This document shows positions 34,753 through 44,284 of a stretch of DNA of 64,000 nucleotides, one piece after another. Origin of the DNA: Tropicimonas sp047971885 (lineage in GTDB: Bacteria > Pseudomonadota > Alphaproteobacteria > Rhodobacterales > Rhodobacteraceae); contig NZ_JBKEAE010000063.1 in assembly GCF_047971885.1 (NCBI RefSeq), positions 37,242 through 101,241 on the forward strand. The letters are read 5' to 3'. Both the position numbers and the translations under genes were made by a program. The notes beneath the pieces were generated by a model. The model had not been told where the DNA came from. It saw only the letters and a program-made list of their open reading frames with translations, and ran no database searches. Each line of letters opens with the position of its first letter. Position 1 is the stretch's first letter.

Positions 34753-35667
34753 ATGATGCAGACAGGAATCTTCACCGGGTATTTCCCCTACGATCTGAAG
34801 AAAACCGCCGAGGTGATCCGCGGCCACGATTTCAATACCGTGCAGCTCGACCTGCATTTCAGGGATATCGACGTCAGCGACGGCCAGCTGACACGCGAAA
34901 AATGCCGGACCATCGGCGAGACCTTCCGCGACCATCACCTGCCGGTCTGCTGCATCTCGGGCTACACCAACATCGTTCATCCCGATCCGGCGACGCGGAA
35001 ACAGCGGCTCGACCGGCTGAAGGAGATCATCGCCCATGCGCAATATCTCGGCTCGCCCTATGTGATATCCGAGACCGGTACCTTCGATAGCGAAAGTGAC
35101 TGGGTGCACCACCCGAAGAACAAGACCGAGGAGGGCTGGGAGGATTGCCGGACGGTGATCGCCGATCTGGCCCGGCACGCCCACGATCACGGCGCGGTCT
35201 TCCTGCTGGAAACCTATGTGAACAACGTTGTCGGCTCGGTCGAGGAAACCCTGCGCATGTTCGCCGAGGTAGACCATCCCGGGCTCGGCCTGCTGATGGA
35301 TCCGACCAATTATTTCGAGGCGCACAACATCGACCGGATGGACGAGACGCTGAACCATGTCTTCGATGCGCTATCCGACCGGATCAGGATCGCCCATGCC
35401 AAGGATGTCAAACGTTCGGGCGACGACAAGACCGAGAAGCACTCGGACATCGGCGACGAGGACGCCGCCGAAAGCCACACCTTCCGCGGCGTGGGCGAGA
35501 TCGAACTGCCGGCGCCCGGCCTGGGAGCGCTCAACTACGATCTGTATTTCAAGCGCCTTGCCCGCAAGCATCCGAACATCCCGATGATCATCGAGCATCT
35601 CGACGAGGCCGACGTGCCGCGCGCCAAGGCCTTCATCGACGGCAGGATGCGGTCGAACGGGCTCTGA
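34753..35667 (+). CDS. Xylose-isomerase-like TIM-barrel protein (sugar isomerase/epimerase)
   Basis: The 304-aa protein starts at ATG 34753, 14 bases after the previous stop. Metal-binding residues typical of the AP-endonuclease-2 fold are visible: S-E-T-G-T (about 113), L-L-E-T-Y-V (about 155), M-D-P-T-N-Y, I-A-H-A-K-D-V-K and I-I-E-H-L-D. Likely an isomerase or epimerase acting with the oxidoreductase before it; the substrate is unknown. Confidence 0.8.
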   Translation: MMQTGIFTGYFPYDLKKTAEVIRGHDFNTVQLDLHFRDIDVSDGQLTREKCRTIGETFRDHHLPVCCISGYTNIVHPDPATRKQRLDRLKEIIAHAQYLGSPYVISETGTFDSESDWVHHPKNKTEEGWEDCRTVIADLARHAHDHGAVFLLETYVNNVVGSVEETLRMFAEVDHPGLGLLMDPTNYFEAHNIDRMDETLNHVFDALSDRIRIAHAKDVKRSGDDKTEKHSDIGDEDAAESHTFRGVGEIELPAPGLGALNYDLYFKRLARKHPNIPMIIEHLDEADVPRAKAFIDGRMRSNGL

Positions 35668-35720
35668 TCCGCCCGGCATCAACAGCAACCCCGGCCATCC
35701 GGCCTGACAGGCGAGACATC

Positions 35721-36896
35721 ATGATCAGACTTTACGGCAGGGATCTTTCGCGGTCCGAATTCGAGGCGCTCGGCGGCGTCGGCCGGGCGGCCGGCGTGCG
35801 CAGCATGGTGCTCTCGGACGGGCTGGAACGCGGCATCAGGATGCTCGAATTCCGCACCGGCACCGGCCTGCGGTTTACGGTGCTGGTCGACCGGGCGATG
35901 GATATCGCCGATTGCGAACATGCCGGCCGGGCGATCGGCTGGCATTCCCCCACCGGGTTCCGTTCGCCCTGTCTGCACGAATACGAGGGCGAGGGGGGGC
36001 TCGGCTGGCTGCGTTCGTTTTCCGGCATGATGGTGACATGCGGGCTGGACCACACGCTGTTCATGTATGACGCGCCGGCGGAAAGTTACATCTATGGGCC
36101 GCGCCGGACGGCGGCGCATTCGCTGCACGGCCGCGTCGGGACGATTCCGGCCCGGCTCACCGGCTACGGCGAGCGGTGGGAGGGGGACCGCTGCTTTCTC
36201 TGGGCAGAGGGAATCGTCCGGCAGGCCGCCGTCTTCGGCGAGCATCTGGAGCTTCACCGCCGGATCGAGGCCGAGGTCGGCACGAACGAAATCCGGCTGA
36301 CCGACGAGGTGGTGAACCGGGGCTTCTATCGCACGCCGCACATGTATTGCTATCACATCAATGTCGGCCATCCGGTGCTCGACGAGGGCGCGCGCTATCT
36401 TGCCCCGATCGCCGATGTGGTCTGGGCCGCCCATGCCGACAGCTACGAGGCGCAGGGCAGCGGCTATCGCCACCTTCGCGGGCCGCAGAACGATTTTCAC
36501 GAACAGGTCTGGCAGCACGAGATGGCCGCCGACACCAACGGCGAGGTGCCGGTGGCGCTGGTCAACGACCGGCTGGGGCTCGGCTTCATGGTCACCACCC
36601 GCAAGGAGCAGTTTCCCTGCATGTACGAATGGCAGAACCTTCAGGCGGGCCAGTACGCGCTGGGGCTGGAGCCGTCAACGCATCACGTGCTGGGCAATGC
36701 CGCGGCGCGCGAACGCGGCGAAATGATCTGGCTGACCCACGGGCAGTCGCGCCGCTACGACACCCGGTTCACCGTCCTGCCGGATGCCGGCGCGGTTGCG
36801 TCAGCCGAGGCCCGGATCGCATCCATCGCCGTTCAGCCGGACGCCGATTACCCCGCGCTTTCGAACGACTTTCGCCCCATCGGGGGCCGCACATGA
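35721..36896 (+). CDS. DUF4432 / aldose 1-epimerase-like protein
   Basis: ATG 35721 gives 391 aa. Galactose-mutarotase-like fold: R-G-I-R-M-L-E-F-R-T-G-T-G-L early, H-S-L-H-G-R-V-G-T (about 135), Y-H-I-N-V-G-H-P-V-L-D and G-L-E-P-S-T. Probably interconverts anomers of the imported sugar. Its stop overlaps the next ATG. Confidence 0.82.
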   Translation: MIRLYGRDLSRSEFEALGGVGRAAGVRSMVLSDGLERGIRMLEFRTGTGLRFTVLVDRAMDIADCEHAGRAIGWHSPTGFRSPCLHEYEGEGGLGWLRSFSGMMVTCGLDHTLFMYDAPAESYIYGPRRTAAHSLHGRVGTIPARLTGYGERWEGDRCFLWAEGIVRQAAVFGEHLELHRRIEAEVGTNEIRLTDEVVNRGFYRTPHMYCYHINVGHPVLDEGARYLAPIADVVWAAHADSYEAQGSGYRHLRGPQNDFHEQVWQHEMAADTNGEVPVALVNDRLGLGFMVTTRKEQFPCMYEWQNLQAGQYALGLEPSTHHVLGNAAARERGEMIWLTHGQSRRYDTRFTVLPDAGAVASAEARIASIAVQPDADYPALSNDFRPIGGRT

Positions 36897-37675
36897 GCCC
36901 GGCGCAAGCCACCGGCGTGCCACGCGGCATCCTCGAAGGCCGGCGTGTTCTCTATACCGGCGCTTCGGGCGGACTGGGCCGGCAGACCACGCTCGATCTG
37001 CTGGCCGAAGGGGCCGAGGTCTTTGCCGTCGACCGCGATCATACCAAGAACGAGAGCCTGCTGGCGGCCACCCCCGCCGGGGCGTCCGACCGGCTGCACC
37101 TGATAGAACTGGACCTTGCCGATGGCGACGCGCTCGATGCGACCCTTGCCGGGATCGTCGCCGGGCGGCCGCTCGACGTGGTCATTAACAACGCCGCGAT
37201 CTATCCGTCCAAGCCCTTCGAGGATTTCACCATGGAGGAACACCGCGCCGTTCATGCGGTCAACGTCGAATCGGCGCTGCGCTGTACGGCGGCCGCGCTG
37301 CCGGGGATGCGGGCGCAGGGCTGGGGACGGATAGTCAACGTGACCTCGATCACCCTGACAGGCGGGTGGGAGAACCTGGCGCCCTATGTCCAGTCCAAGG
37401 GCGCGCTGCTGGGTCTGACCCGGGCCTGGGCGCGGGAGTTCGGCAAATGGAGCATCACCTGCAACGCCATCGCGCCCGGCGCTTTCCCGACCGACGCCGA
37501 GAAGATCCACCCCGATCCCGAGGGCTACCGGCGTTTCGTGCTCGACCACCAGTCGATCAAGCGGCGCGGCACCCCGCGCGACATCGCGGCGGCCATCCTT
37601 TTCCTCGCCTCGGAAGATGCGGGCTTCATCACCGGGCAGTCGCTGGCGGTGGATGGCGGCTGGAACATGAACTGA
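36893..37675 (+). CDS. Short-chain dehydrogenase/reductase
   Basis: ATG 36893 lies in the previous stop; 260 aa. T-G-A-S-G-G-L-G (22-29), N-N-A-A, and catalytic Tyr165-x-x-x-Lys169 (Y-V-Q-S-K); C-terminal D-G-G-W. Probably oxidises a sugar or sugar acid in the operon pathway. Confidence 0.88.
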   Translation: MSPAQATGVPRGILEGRRVLYTGASGGLGRQTTLDLLAEGAEVFAVDRDHTKNESLLAATPAGASDRLHLIELDLADGDALDATLAGIVAGRPLDVVINNAAIYPSKPFEDFTMEEHRAVHAVNVESALRCTAAALPGMRAQGWGRIVNVTSITLTGGWENLAPYVQSKGALLGLTRAWAREFGKWSITCNAIAPGAFPTDAEKIHPDPEGYRRFVLDHQSIKRRGTPRDIAAAILFLASEDAGFITGQSLAVDGGWNMN

Positions 37676-37685
37676 AAGCGGAAAC

Positions 37686-38879
37686 ATGAGCATTCTCGAA
37701 GGTTATACGGTCCTCGACTGTTCGATCGCCATGGCCGGGCCCTTTGCCGCGCAGCGGCTTGGCGACCTGGGGGCCGACGTGATCAAGATCGAGCCGGTCG
37801 GCGGCGAATGGCAGCGGCATCAGGCCGCCGGCGATGCAAGGGGCAACCGGATCAACGTTTCATTCCTGTCGCTGAACCGGAACAAGCGGTCGCTCGCCGT
37901 GGATCTGAAATCCCCCGGTGGCCGGCGGGTGATCGAACGGCTGGTTGCCGGTGCGGATGTATTCATCCAGAACTACCGCGCCGGGGTCGCCGGGCGGCTC
38001 GGGGTGGATTACGAAACCCTGTCGGCGATCAATCCGCGCCTGATCTACGTGTCGATGACCGGCTATGGCGAGGATGGGCCGCATGCGCAATGGCCCGGTC
38101 AGGATCTGCTGTTGCAGGCGATGTCGGGGGCGATGCTGTCCTCGGGGCGCAAGGGCGAGCCGCCGCAGGCGGCGGGCCAGTATCTCGTGGATGCGATAAC
38201 CGCCTACAGCGCCTTCGAGGGCGCGCTGGCCGCGCTGCTTCACCGTGAGCGCACCGGCGTGGGCCAGAAGGTCGAGGTCAACATGCTCGACGCGATCACC
38301 ACCATCCAGATGCAGGAACTGTCGGTCTATACGGTCGGCCATGTGCCGCAGGAACGCAGCGCCGAGCCGCATGCCCATGTCTATATCCGCTCGCCCTACG
38401 GCACCTTTGCCACCAGGGATGGCTATATTGCCATCGCCATGCCCAATTTCCCCGGCCTTGCCCGGGCGCTGGAAGAACCCCGGCTGGATGGGCTGGATCC
38501 GGACATCGCCGGCTGGCACCAGAGGGACGAGACCTTTGCACTGGTGCGCGGAGCGGTGGCGAAATACACCAGCCGCGAGGCGCTCGACCGGCTGCTGGCC
38601 GAAGGGGTCTGGTCCGGTCCGGTCTATTCCTATGCCGACCTGCTGGCCGACCCGCAGATCGCCCATAACCGCACCTTCGTCGAATACGACCACCCGACCG
38701 AGGGGCGGGTGAAGACGCCGGGCTTCCCGATCCGCTTTTCGCGCACACCGTCCGCGGTGCGCCGGGGGGCGCCGCTGACCGGCGAGCATACCGACGAGAT
38801 TCTGGGTGCCGCAGGTTTCGGCGAGGCCGAACTGGCGGCGCTCGAGGCCGAGGGCGCCATCGGCCGGGGCAGGCCATGA
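37686..38879 (+). CDS. Class III CoA-transferase (CaiB/BaiF family)
   Basis: The 397-aa protein has the family N-terminus (L-D-C-S-I-A-M-A-G-P-F-A-A-Q-R-L-G-D-L-G-A-D-V-I-K-I-E), L-N-R-N-K-R-S-L-A-V-D-L-K, and Asp169 (Y-L-V-D-A-I), the position of the catalytic Asp. These enzymes move CoA between carboxylic acids. Unexpected in a sugar operon; see the enoyl-CoA hydratase two genes on. Stop overlaps the next ATG. Confidence 0.9.
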   Translation: MSILEGYTVLDCSIAMAGPFAAQRLGDLGADVIKIEPVGGEWQRHQAAGDARGNRINVSFLSLNRNKRSLAVDLKSPGGRRVIERLVAGADVFIQNYRAGVAGRLGVDYETLSAINPRLIYVSMTGYGEDGPHAQWPGQDLLLQAMSGAMLSSGRKGEPPQAAGQYLVDAITAYSAFEGALAALLHRERTGVGQKVEVNMLDAITTIQMQELSVYTVGHVPQERSAEPHAHVYIRSPYGTFATRDGYIAIAMPNFPGLARALEEPRLDGLDPDIAGWHQRDETFALVRGAVAKYTSREALDRLLAEGVWSGPVYSYADLLADPQIAHNRTFVEYDHPTEGRVKTPGFPIRFSRTPSAVRRGAPLTGEHTDEILGAAGFGEAELAALEAEGAIGRGRP

Positions 38880-39994
38880 GCTATCGCGGCCTGACCTGGG
38901 ATCATCCGCGCGGCTACAACGCGCTGGCGGCGGCGCAAGCGGCCGGCGGCCCGGTTCACTGGGAGGTCCAGCCGCTCGAAGGGTTCGAAAGCGCACCGAT
39001 CGCCGATCTCTGCGCGCGCTACGATCTGGTGGTGCTCGACCATCCCCATCTGGGCGAGGCGGTGGCCACAAACTGCCTGCGGCCGCTGGACGACCTGCTG
39101 CCCGCCGACCGGCTGGCGGCGATCGCCCGGGACAGCATCGGGCCGGTTTTCGCCAGCTATGCGATGGCGGGCCGGCAATGGGCGCTGCCGCTCGACGCGG
39201 CAACCCAGGTAATGGCGCTGCGCCCCGATCTGGTGGCGACGGTGCCGGCAACGTGGGCCGGGGTGGCGGACATGGCCGCTGGCGGCGGTGTCGCGCTGTC
39301 GCTGGCCGGGCCGCATGCATTTCTCAGCCTGCTGTCGGTCTGCGCCGCGCTCGATCCGGCGCTCGACATGGCCGATGGCGGCTGGCCCGATCAGGGCACG
39401 TTGAGCGATGCCTTTACGCTCCTCGCCCTGATCGCGGCTTTCTCGGTTCATTCGGTGCGCGCGCTCAATCCCATCGGAATCCTCGATCACATGCTGTGCC
39501 ACGACGATGTGGCGCTGGTGCCGCTGATCTACGGGTATGTGAATTACTCAACTCCGGATCTGGAGAACCGCATCGCCTTTCACGACGCGCCGCGGATCGC
39601 CGGCCGGCCGGGGTCGATCCTTGGCGGGACCGGTATCGCCGTATCTTCGCGGGTCGAGGTGAACGCAGCGCTCAGCGATCACCTGCTCTGGCTGCTTGGC
39701 CGCGAGGCCCAGTGTGGCTTCATTCCCGCCCATGACGGCCAGCCGGCGCATGCTGCCGCCTGGCACGACCCGACGATCAACAGCGCCTGCGGCGGATTTT
39801 TCGCCCAGACCGTGGAAACCCTGCAAGCCGCAGCCATCCGCCCGCGGCACGACGGATATATCGCGTTCCAGGCTGCGGCCTCGGCCCTGGTGCGCAGGGC
39901 ACTGGACGATGGCGCCGCCGCCGCCCCCACCGCCCGGGCGATAAGCGATCTGTTCGCCCGCAGCCTCGACGGCAGGAAAGGACCCTTCCGATGA
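38876..39994 (+). CDS. Solute-binding-protein-like protein without signal peptide
   Basis: The 372-aa protein resembles family 1 ABC solute-binding proteins (L-T-W-D-H-P-R-G-Y-N-A-L, A-D-L-C-A-R-Y-D-L-V-V-L-D-H-P-H, F-F-A-Q-T near the end). The N-terminus (M-S-Y-R-G-L-T-W) has no hydrophobic signal, and the ATG overlaps the CoA-transferase stop, so it should be cytoplasmic. Tight linkage to CaiB and enoyl-CoA hydratase genes suggests it is an enzyme partner or intracellular binding protein. True function unknown. Confidence 0.6.
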   Translation: MSYRGLTWDHPRGYNALAAAQAAGGPVHWEVQPLEGFESAPIADLCARYDLVVLDHPHLGEAVATNCLRPLDDLLPADRLAAIARDSIGPVFASYAMAGRQWALPLDAATQVMALRPDLVATVPATWAGVADMAAGGGVALSLAGPHAFLSLLSVCAALDPALDMADGGWPDQGTLSDAFTLLALIAAFSVHSVRALNPIGILDHMLCHDDVALVPLIYGYVNYSTPDLENRIAFHDAPRIAGRPGSILGGTGIAVSSRVEVNAALSDHLLWLLGREAQCGFIPAHDGQPAHAAAWHDPTINSACGGFFAQTVETLQAAAIRPRHDGYIAFQAAASALVRRALDDGAAAAPTARAISDLFARSLDGRKGPFR

Positions 39995-40758
39995 CCGCCC
40001 CTCTCAGGTTCGACATCGCCGACGGGATAGCAACCATCACCTACAACCGGCCCGAAAAGCTGAATGCCATGACACCCGGGATGGCGGATCTGATGTGGGA
40101 CGCGGTGCGCCGCTGCAACGCCGCCGACGAGGTGCGGGTGGTGATCCTGACCGGCGCTGGCCGCGCGTTCTGCGCTGGTTCGGATATCTCGGAACTGGAC
40201 CGCTACGCGACGGCGTGGAACTTCCGCAACCGGCCGGAATATTGCGATGCGCTGCGGGCGCTGCTCAAGCCGTCCATCGCCGCGATCAACGGTTACGCTT
40301 TCGGCGGCGGGCTGGAAATGGCGCTGTCCTGCGATATCCGCATCGCCGCCGGGACCGCCCGCTTCGCCGCCCCCGAAATCAAGCTCGGGTGGATCGGCGG
40401 CGGCGGCATGACCGCGCTGCTGGCGCATTCGGTCGGGCCGTCGAACGCCGCGATGATGGTTCTTACCGGCGATCCCGTCGACGCGGCGCAGGCGGCCGAT
40501 TGGGGCCTGGTCAGCGAGGTGACCGCACCGGAGGACCTGCTGGCGCGCGCGACCGAAATCGCCACGGCCATCGCCGCCCGCGCGCCGATCGCCGCCGAGA
40601 CGGCGCGCGAGAACCTCAAGGCCGCCTTCAACATGCCGCTCGAACGCGCCATCGCCTACGAGCGCGACCTTCAGGCGATCTGCTTTGCCACCGAGGACGC
40701 CGCCGAAGGCCGCGCCGCCTTTGCCGAAAAACGCCAGCCGGCGTTTCGCAGGAGATGA
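39991..40758 (+). CDS. Enoyl-CoA hydratase/isomerase family protein
   Basis: The 255-aa crotonase-fold protein has Y-N-R-P-E-K-L-N-A-M, oxyanion segments A-F-C-A-G-S-D-I-S-E-L (about 55) and G-Y-A-F-G-G-G-L-E-M-A-L (about 98), and the usual C-terminal helices. It should act on a CoA thioester made by the CoA-transferase. ATGA overlaps on both ends imply a tightly coupled unit with the CoA-transferase and binding-like protein. Confidence 0.88.
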   Translation: MTAPLRFDIADGIATITYNRPEKLNAMTPGMADLMWDAVRRCNAADEVRVVILTGAGRAFCAGSDISELDRYATAWNFRNRPEYCDALRALLKPSIAAINGYAFGGGLEMALSCDIRIAAGTARFAAPEIKLGWIGGGGMTALLAHSVGPSNAAMMVLTGDPVDAAQAADWGLVSEVTAPEDLLARATEIATAIAARAPIAAETARENLKAAFNMPLERAIAYERDLQAICFATEDAAEGRAAFAEKRQPAFRRR

Positions 40759-41723
40759 CGGTGCGCGAGACCGCCGGCCGCCGGCTCCGATCGCTGCTGT
40801 CTCACCGGGAGGCGTCGGTCGTGGCGATGTTCCTGATCGTCGCGCTCTATCTGGCCTTCGCCAACGAGTTTTTCCTCGAACGGCGCAACCTGCTCAATGT
40901 CGGCCGGCAGGCCTCGGTTGTCGGCATCGTCGCGCTTGGCCAGGCGCTGGTGATCATCTCGCGTGGCATCGACCTTTCGGTCGGCTCGCTGATCGGGCTT
41001 TCCGCCGTGGTTGCCGCCATGGTTCAGCGGGCCAGCGGCATCGACGCGCTCTCGCTCGCGGCGGGGCTGGGGACCGGGCTTTTCTGCGGCCTGCTCAACG
41101 GGATGATGTTCGTGACCTTCCGCATCAACCCGTTCATCGCCACCCTTGGCATGCTCTCGATCGCCCGTGGCATCGCGCTGCTGTTGACCGGCGGCATTCC
41201 CATCACCTATACCGGATGGTCCGAGTTCCTCGGCGCCGGGCGGATCGCCGACATTCCGGTCTCGTTCCTGCTGATGCTGGTGCTGAGCGTTCTGGTGCAC
41301 ATCCTTGCCAGCCGTACCGTTCGTGGCCGCGAGATCTATGCGGTGGGCGATAATCCCAAGGCCGCCCGGCTGGCCGGCATCGACATCGCGCGCACGCGCA
41401 TTTTCGTCTTCGCCTTCTGCGGCCTGCTTGCCGGACTCGGCGGCATCCTGCTGGCGGGGAACCTCGCCAGCGCCGATCCCAACCTCGGCATGGGTTACGA
41501 GCTTGACGTGATCGCGGCGGTGATCCTCGGTGGCACCGCGCTCAACGGCGGGCGCGGCTCGATTTTCGGCGTCTTCGTCGGCGCCATGCTGATGGCGCTG
41601 CTCAACAACGGCTTCGTGCTGCTCGGAATCTCCGCCTACTGGCAGGTGGTGACCAAGGGGCTGATCATCATCCTTGCGGTTGGCGCCGACGGGTTGCAGC
41701 GGCGGGGCGCCGACGACGACTAG
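40755..41723 (+). CDS. ABC sugar transporter permease, RbsC type
   Basis: ATG 40755 overlaps the previous stop; 322 aa, about 9-10 TM helices. Hallmarks: G-Q-A-L-V-I-I-S-R-G-I-D-L-S-V-G-S, G-R-E-I-Y-A-V-G-D-N-P-K-A-A-R-L-A-G-I and L-G-G-T-A-L-N-G-G-R-G-S. Membrane channel for a ribose/pentose-type importer. Confidence 0.93.
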   Translation: MTVRETAGRRLRSLLSHREASVVAMFLIVALYLAFANEFFLERRNLLNVGRQASVVGIVALGQALVIISRGIDLSVGSLIGLSAVVAAMVQRASGIDALSLAAGLGTGLFCGLLNGMMFVTFRINPFIATLGMLSIARGIALLLTGGIPITYTGWSEFLGAGRIADIPVSFLLMLVLSVLVHILASRTVRGREIYAVGDNPKAARLAGIDIARTRIFVFAFCGLLAGLGGILLAGNLASADPNLGMGYELDVIAAVILGGTALNGGRGSIFGVFVGAMLMALLNNGFVLLGISAYWQVVTKGLIIILAVGADGLQRRGADDD

Positions 41724-41756
41724 CCGGATATCCAACCAACGGAGGAGGAGAAAACC

Positions 41757-42731
41757 ATGTCTGGATGGAACAGTCTGAAATCACTGGGAGTGTTTGCCTG
41801 CGCGGCGCTGCTCGGCGGGGCGGCGCTGGCCACCGATCTGCCCGAGGGCGGTACCGTCGTCGCCCTGCCGAACGAAAAGGGCGCGGTGCGCATCGCCTTC
41901 CTGTCGTTTCAGAACAACCCCTTCTGGCGCCCGGTGACCGAGGGTGCGCTGGCGGCGAAGGAATATCTGGCGGGCTACGATGCCACGCTCGATTACGTCG
42001 ATCTGGGCGACGAGCTTTCCGCCGAGGCGGTGGTGGCGGGAATCGAGGCGTCGCTGGCGCAGAAATACGACGGCATCGTGGTGGTGCCGATCTTCGACGG
42101 CACGGCGCGGATCATCAACGAGGCGACGGACGAGGGCGTCCCGGTGCTCAACATCGTCGCCGAGGGCGGCGTTCCCTCCGAGCGGCTCGCCTTCATCGGG
42201 CAGGACGCGATTTCGGCCGGCCGCCAGATCGGCGAATTCATAGGCGGGAAAATGGGCGGAGACGGCAAGCTGGGGGTCATCACCGGCTATTTCGGCGCCA
42301 CCCAGCACACAAACCGGATGAACGGCGCGCTCGACCTGATCAAGGAGGAATACCCCGATATCGAGATAATCGGTCCGTTCGAAAACCGCGACAAGGCCGA
42401 AAGCGCCTATAGCCTGGTGCAGGACATGTATACCGCGCATCCCGACCTGGAGATGGTCTATGTCACCGCCGGCGGTCCGTTCGGTGCCGCCAAGGCGGTT
42501 CAGGATCTCGGGCTGACCGGCAAGGTCGGGGTGGTGGGCTTCGATCATACGCCCGACAACATGCAGTATCTCGCCACCGGCGAAATGGTCGGCCTGCTGG
42601 ATCAGGCGCCGTTCCAGCAGGCGTTCGACGCTTCGGTGATGCTCTACAATTATCTGGTTGCCGGGCAGGAGCCGCCGGCCAAGGTGATCGCGGTCGAGGG
42701 CAACCTGATCACGCCGGAATCGGTCAGGTAA
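41757..42731 (+). CDS. ABC sugar-binding protein, RbsB type
   Basis: The 324-aa protein has a Sec signal (V-F-A-C-A-A-L-L-G-G-A-A-L-A, cleavage about residue 26) and a type I periplasmic-binding fold (I-A-F-L-S-F-Q-N-N-P-F-W, G-I-V-V-V-P-I-F-D, V-G-V-V-G-F-D). SD GGAGGAGG. It determines which sugar enters; pentose or related polyol is likely given KGSADH downstream. Confidence 0.92.
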   Translation: MSGWNSLKSLGVFACAALLGGAALATDLPEGGTVVALPNEKGAVRIAFLSFQNNPFWRPVTEGALAAKEYLAGYDATLDYVDLGDELSAEAVVAGIEASLAQKYDGIVVVPIFDGTARIINEATDEGVPVLNIVAEGGVPSERLAFIGQDAISAGRQIGEFIGGKMGGDGKLGVITGYFGATQHTNRMNGALDLIKEEYPDIEIIGPFENRDKAESAYSLVQDMYTAHPDLEMVYVTAGGPFGAAKAVQDLGLTGKVGVVGFDHTPDNMQYLATGEMVGLLDQAPFQQAFDASVMLYNYLVAGQEPPAKVIAVEGNLITPESVR

Positions 42732-42732
42732 G

Positions 42733-44283
42733 GTGGCGGAGCCCGTCACGATCGCTGAGGGAACGGGCGCCTGCCCTGCCGCCGGGCCGGTGCGCCTGCG
42801 CCTGACCGGCATCGGCAAGAGCTTCGGGCCGAACCGGGTGCTCGACGGGGTGAGCCTCGAGATCCGGTGTGGCGAAATCGTCGGCCTGCTGGGCGAGAAC
42901 GGTGCCGGGAAATCGACGATGATGAACATCGTCTCGGGCGGGCTTCACCCCGACGAGGGCCGTATGGAGTTGAACGGCCATCCGCTGCGGCTGGCGAACG
43001 TGGCCGAGGGCATCGTCGCCGGCATCGCCTTTGTCCATCAGGAGCTTTCGGTCGTGGGCGCGCTTTCGGTGGCCGAGAATCTCTTTCTCGGCCGCCTGCT
43101 CCGGACACGTGCCGGCCTGATCGACTTTCCCCGGATGCGGCGCGAGGCCCGCGCCATGCTTGCCGATGTCGGTGCCGGGGCCATCGACCCGGCAAGCCGG
43201 GCCGGAAACCTGCGCACCGGCGAGCAGCAACTGGTCGAAATTGCCAGGGCCGCCGCGCGCCTGCCGGATCTGCTTATCCTCGACGAGCCGACATCGTCGC
43301 TCACCGCGCACGAGGTGGACGGGTTCAAATCCTATATCCGGCGGGTCCGCGACGGGGGCGGCTCGATCGTCTTCATCACCCACCGGTTGCAGGAGGCGCT
43401 GGATATCTGCGACCGGATTCTGGTGCTGCGCAACGGGCGGATCGTCGCCGAACGCCTGCCGGCGGAAACGAACGAGGACGGGCTGATCCGCGACATGACC
43501 GGCAAGGAGGCGTTGTTCGCCTATCGTCCGCGCGCGGCAATTTCGGCCGAACCGGCGCTGGAGCTTTCGCAGGTCGGCGACGGCCGGTTGCTCGACGCGG
43601 TAGACCTATGCATCCGGCACGGCGAGATCTTCGGCCTGTTCGGGCTGGTCGGGGCGGGGCGGACCGAGTTGCTGAACCTCGTCTGCGGCGCGCGGCCGCT
43701 GGTGTCGGGCGACATGCGGCTCTTCGGCACGCCCCTGCGGCCGCGCCGGCCGGCCGAGGCGCTGGCGCGCGGTATCGCGCTGGTTCCCGAAGGGCGCAAG
43801 ACCGCCGGTATCCTGCCGCAGCATTCGATCCGCCGCAACGCCACCGTTTCCAGCCTGAAGTCGTATCTGGGCGGCGGCATGGTACGCCCGGCGCTGGAAC
43901 ATGCCGCCATCATGGCCGAGAAGGAAAAGCTCGGTATTCGCATGGGTGCCGATACCGACCCGATCACCACCCTGTCGGGTGGCAACCAGCAGAAAGTCGT
44001 CTTTGCCCGCGCCTTCCTCGCCGCGCCGCGGCTTCTGCTGCTTGACGAGCCGACCCATGGCGTCGATGTAGGGGCCAAGGCCGAGATCTACGAAATCGTG
44101 CGCGGGGCGGCCGAGGCGGGCACGACGGTGCTCGTCGCCTCGTCCGAGATCCCGGAGATCACGGCGCTTTGCGACAGGGTCGGAGTGCTGTCGCGCGGCC
44201 GGCTGGTGGCGGTGTATTCCAACGGCGAGGCGACCGAGGAGCGGCTTCTCGAAGCCGCCTTCAGCGAACACAGGGAGAGTTGA
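42733..44283 (+). CDS. ABC sugar transporter ATPase, RbsA type (double domain)
   Basis: GTG start at 42733, one base after the rbsB-like stop; 516 aa. Domain 1 has Walker A G-E-N-G-A-G-K-S-T and D-E-P; domain 2 has the degenerate site G-L-V-G-A-G-R-T-E typical of RbsA, plus L-S-G-G-N-Q-Q-K and D-E-P-T-H-G-V-D-V-G. Energises the sugar importer. Confidence 0.93.
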   Translation: MAEPVTIAEGTGACPAAGPVRLRLTGIGKSFGPNRVLDGVSLEIRCGEIVGLLGENGAGKSTMMNIVSGGLHPDEGRMELNGHPLRLANVAEGIVAGIAFVHQELSVVGALSVAENLFLGRLLRTRAGLIDFPRMRREARAMLADVGAGAIDPASRAGNLRTGEQQLVEIARAAARLPDLLILDEPTSSLTAHEVDGFKSYIRRVRDGGGSIVFITHRLQEALDICDRILVLRNGRIVAERLPAETNEDGLIRDMTGKEALFAYRPRAAISAEPALELSQVGDGRLLDAVDLCIRHGEIFGLFGLVGAGRTELLNLVCGARPLVSGDMRLFGTPLRPRRPAEALARGIALVPEGRKTAGILPQHSIRRNATVSSLKSYLGGGMVRPALEHAAIMAEKEKLGIRMGADTDPITTLSGGNQQKVVFARAFLAAPRLLLLDEPTHGVDVGAKAEIYEIVRGAAEAGTTVLVASSEIPEITALCDRVGVLSRGRLVAVYSNGEATEERLLEAAFSEHRES

Positions 44284-44284
44284 G

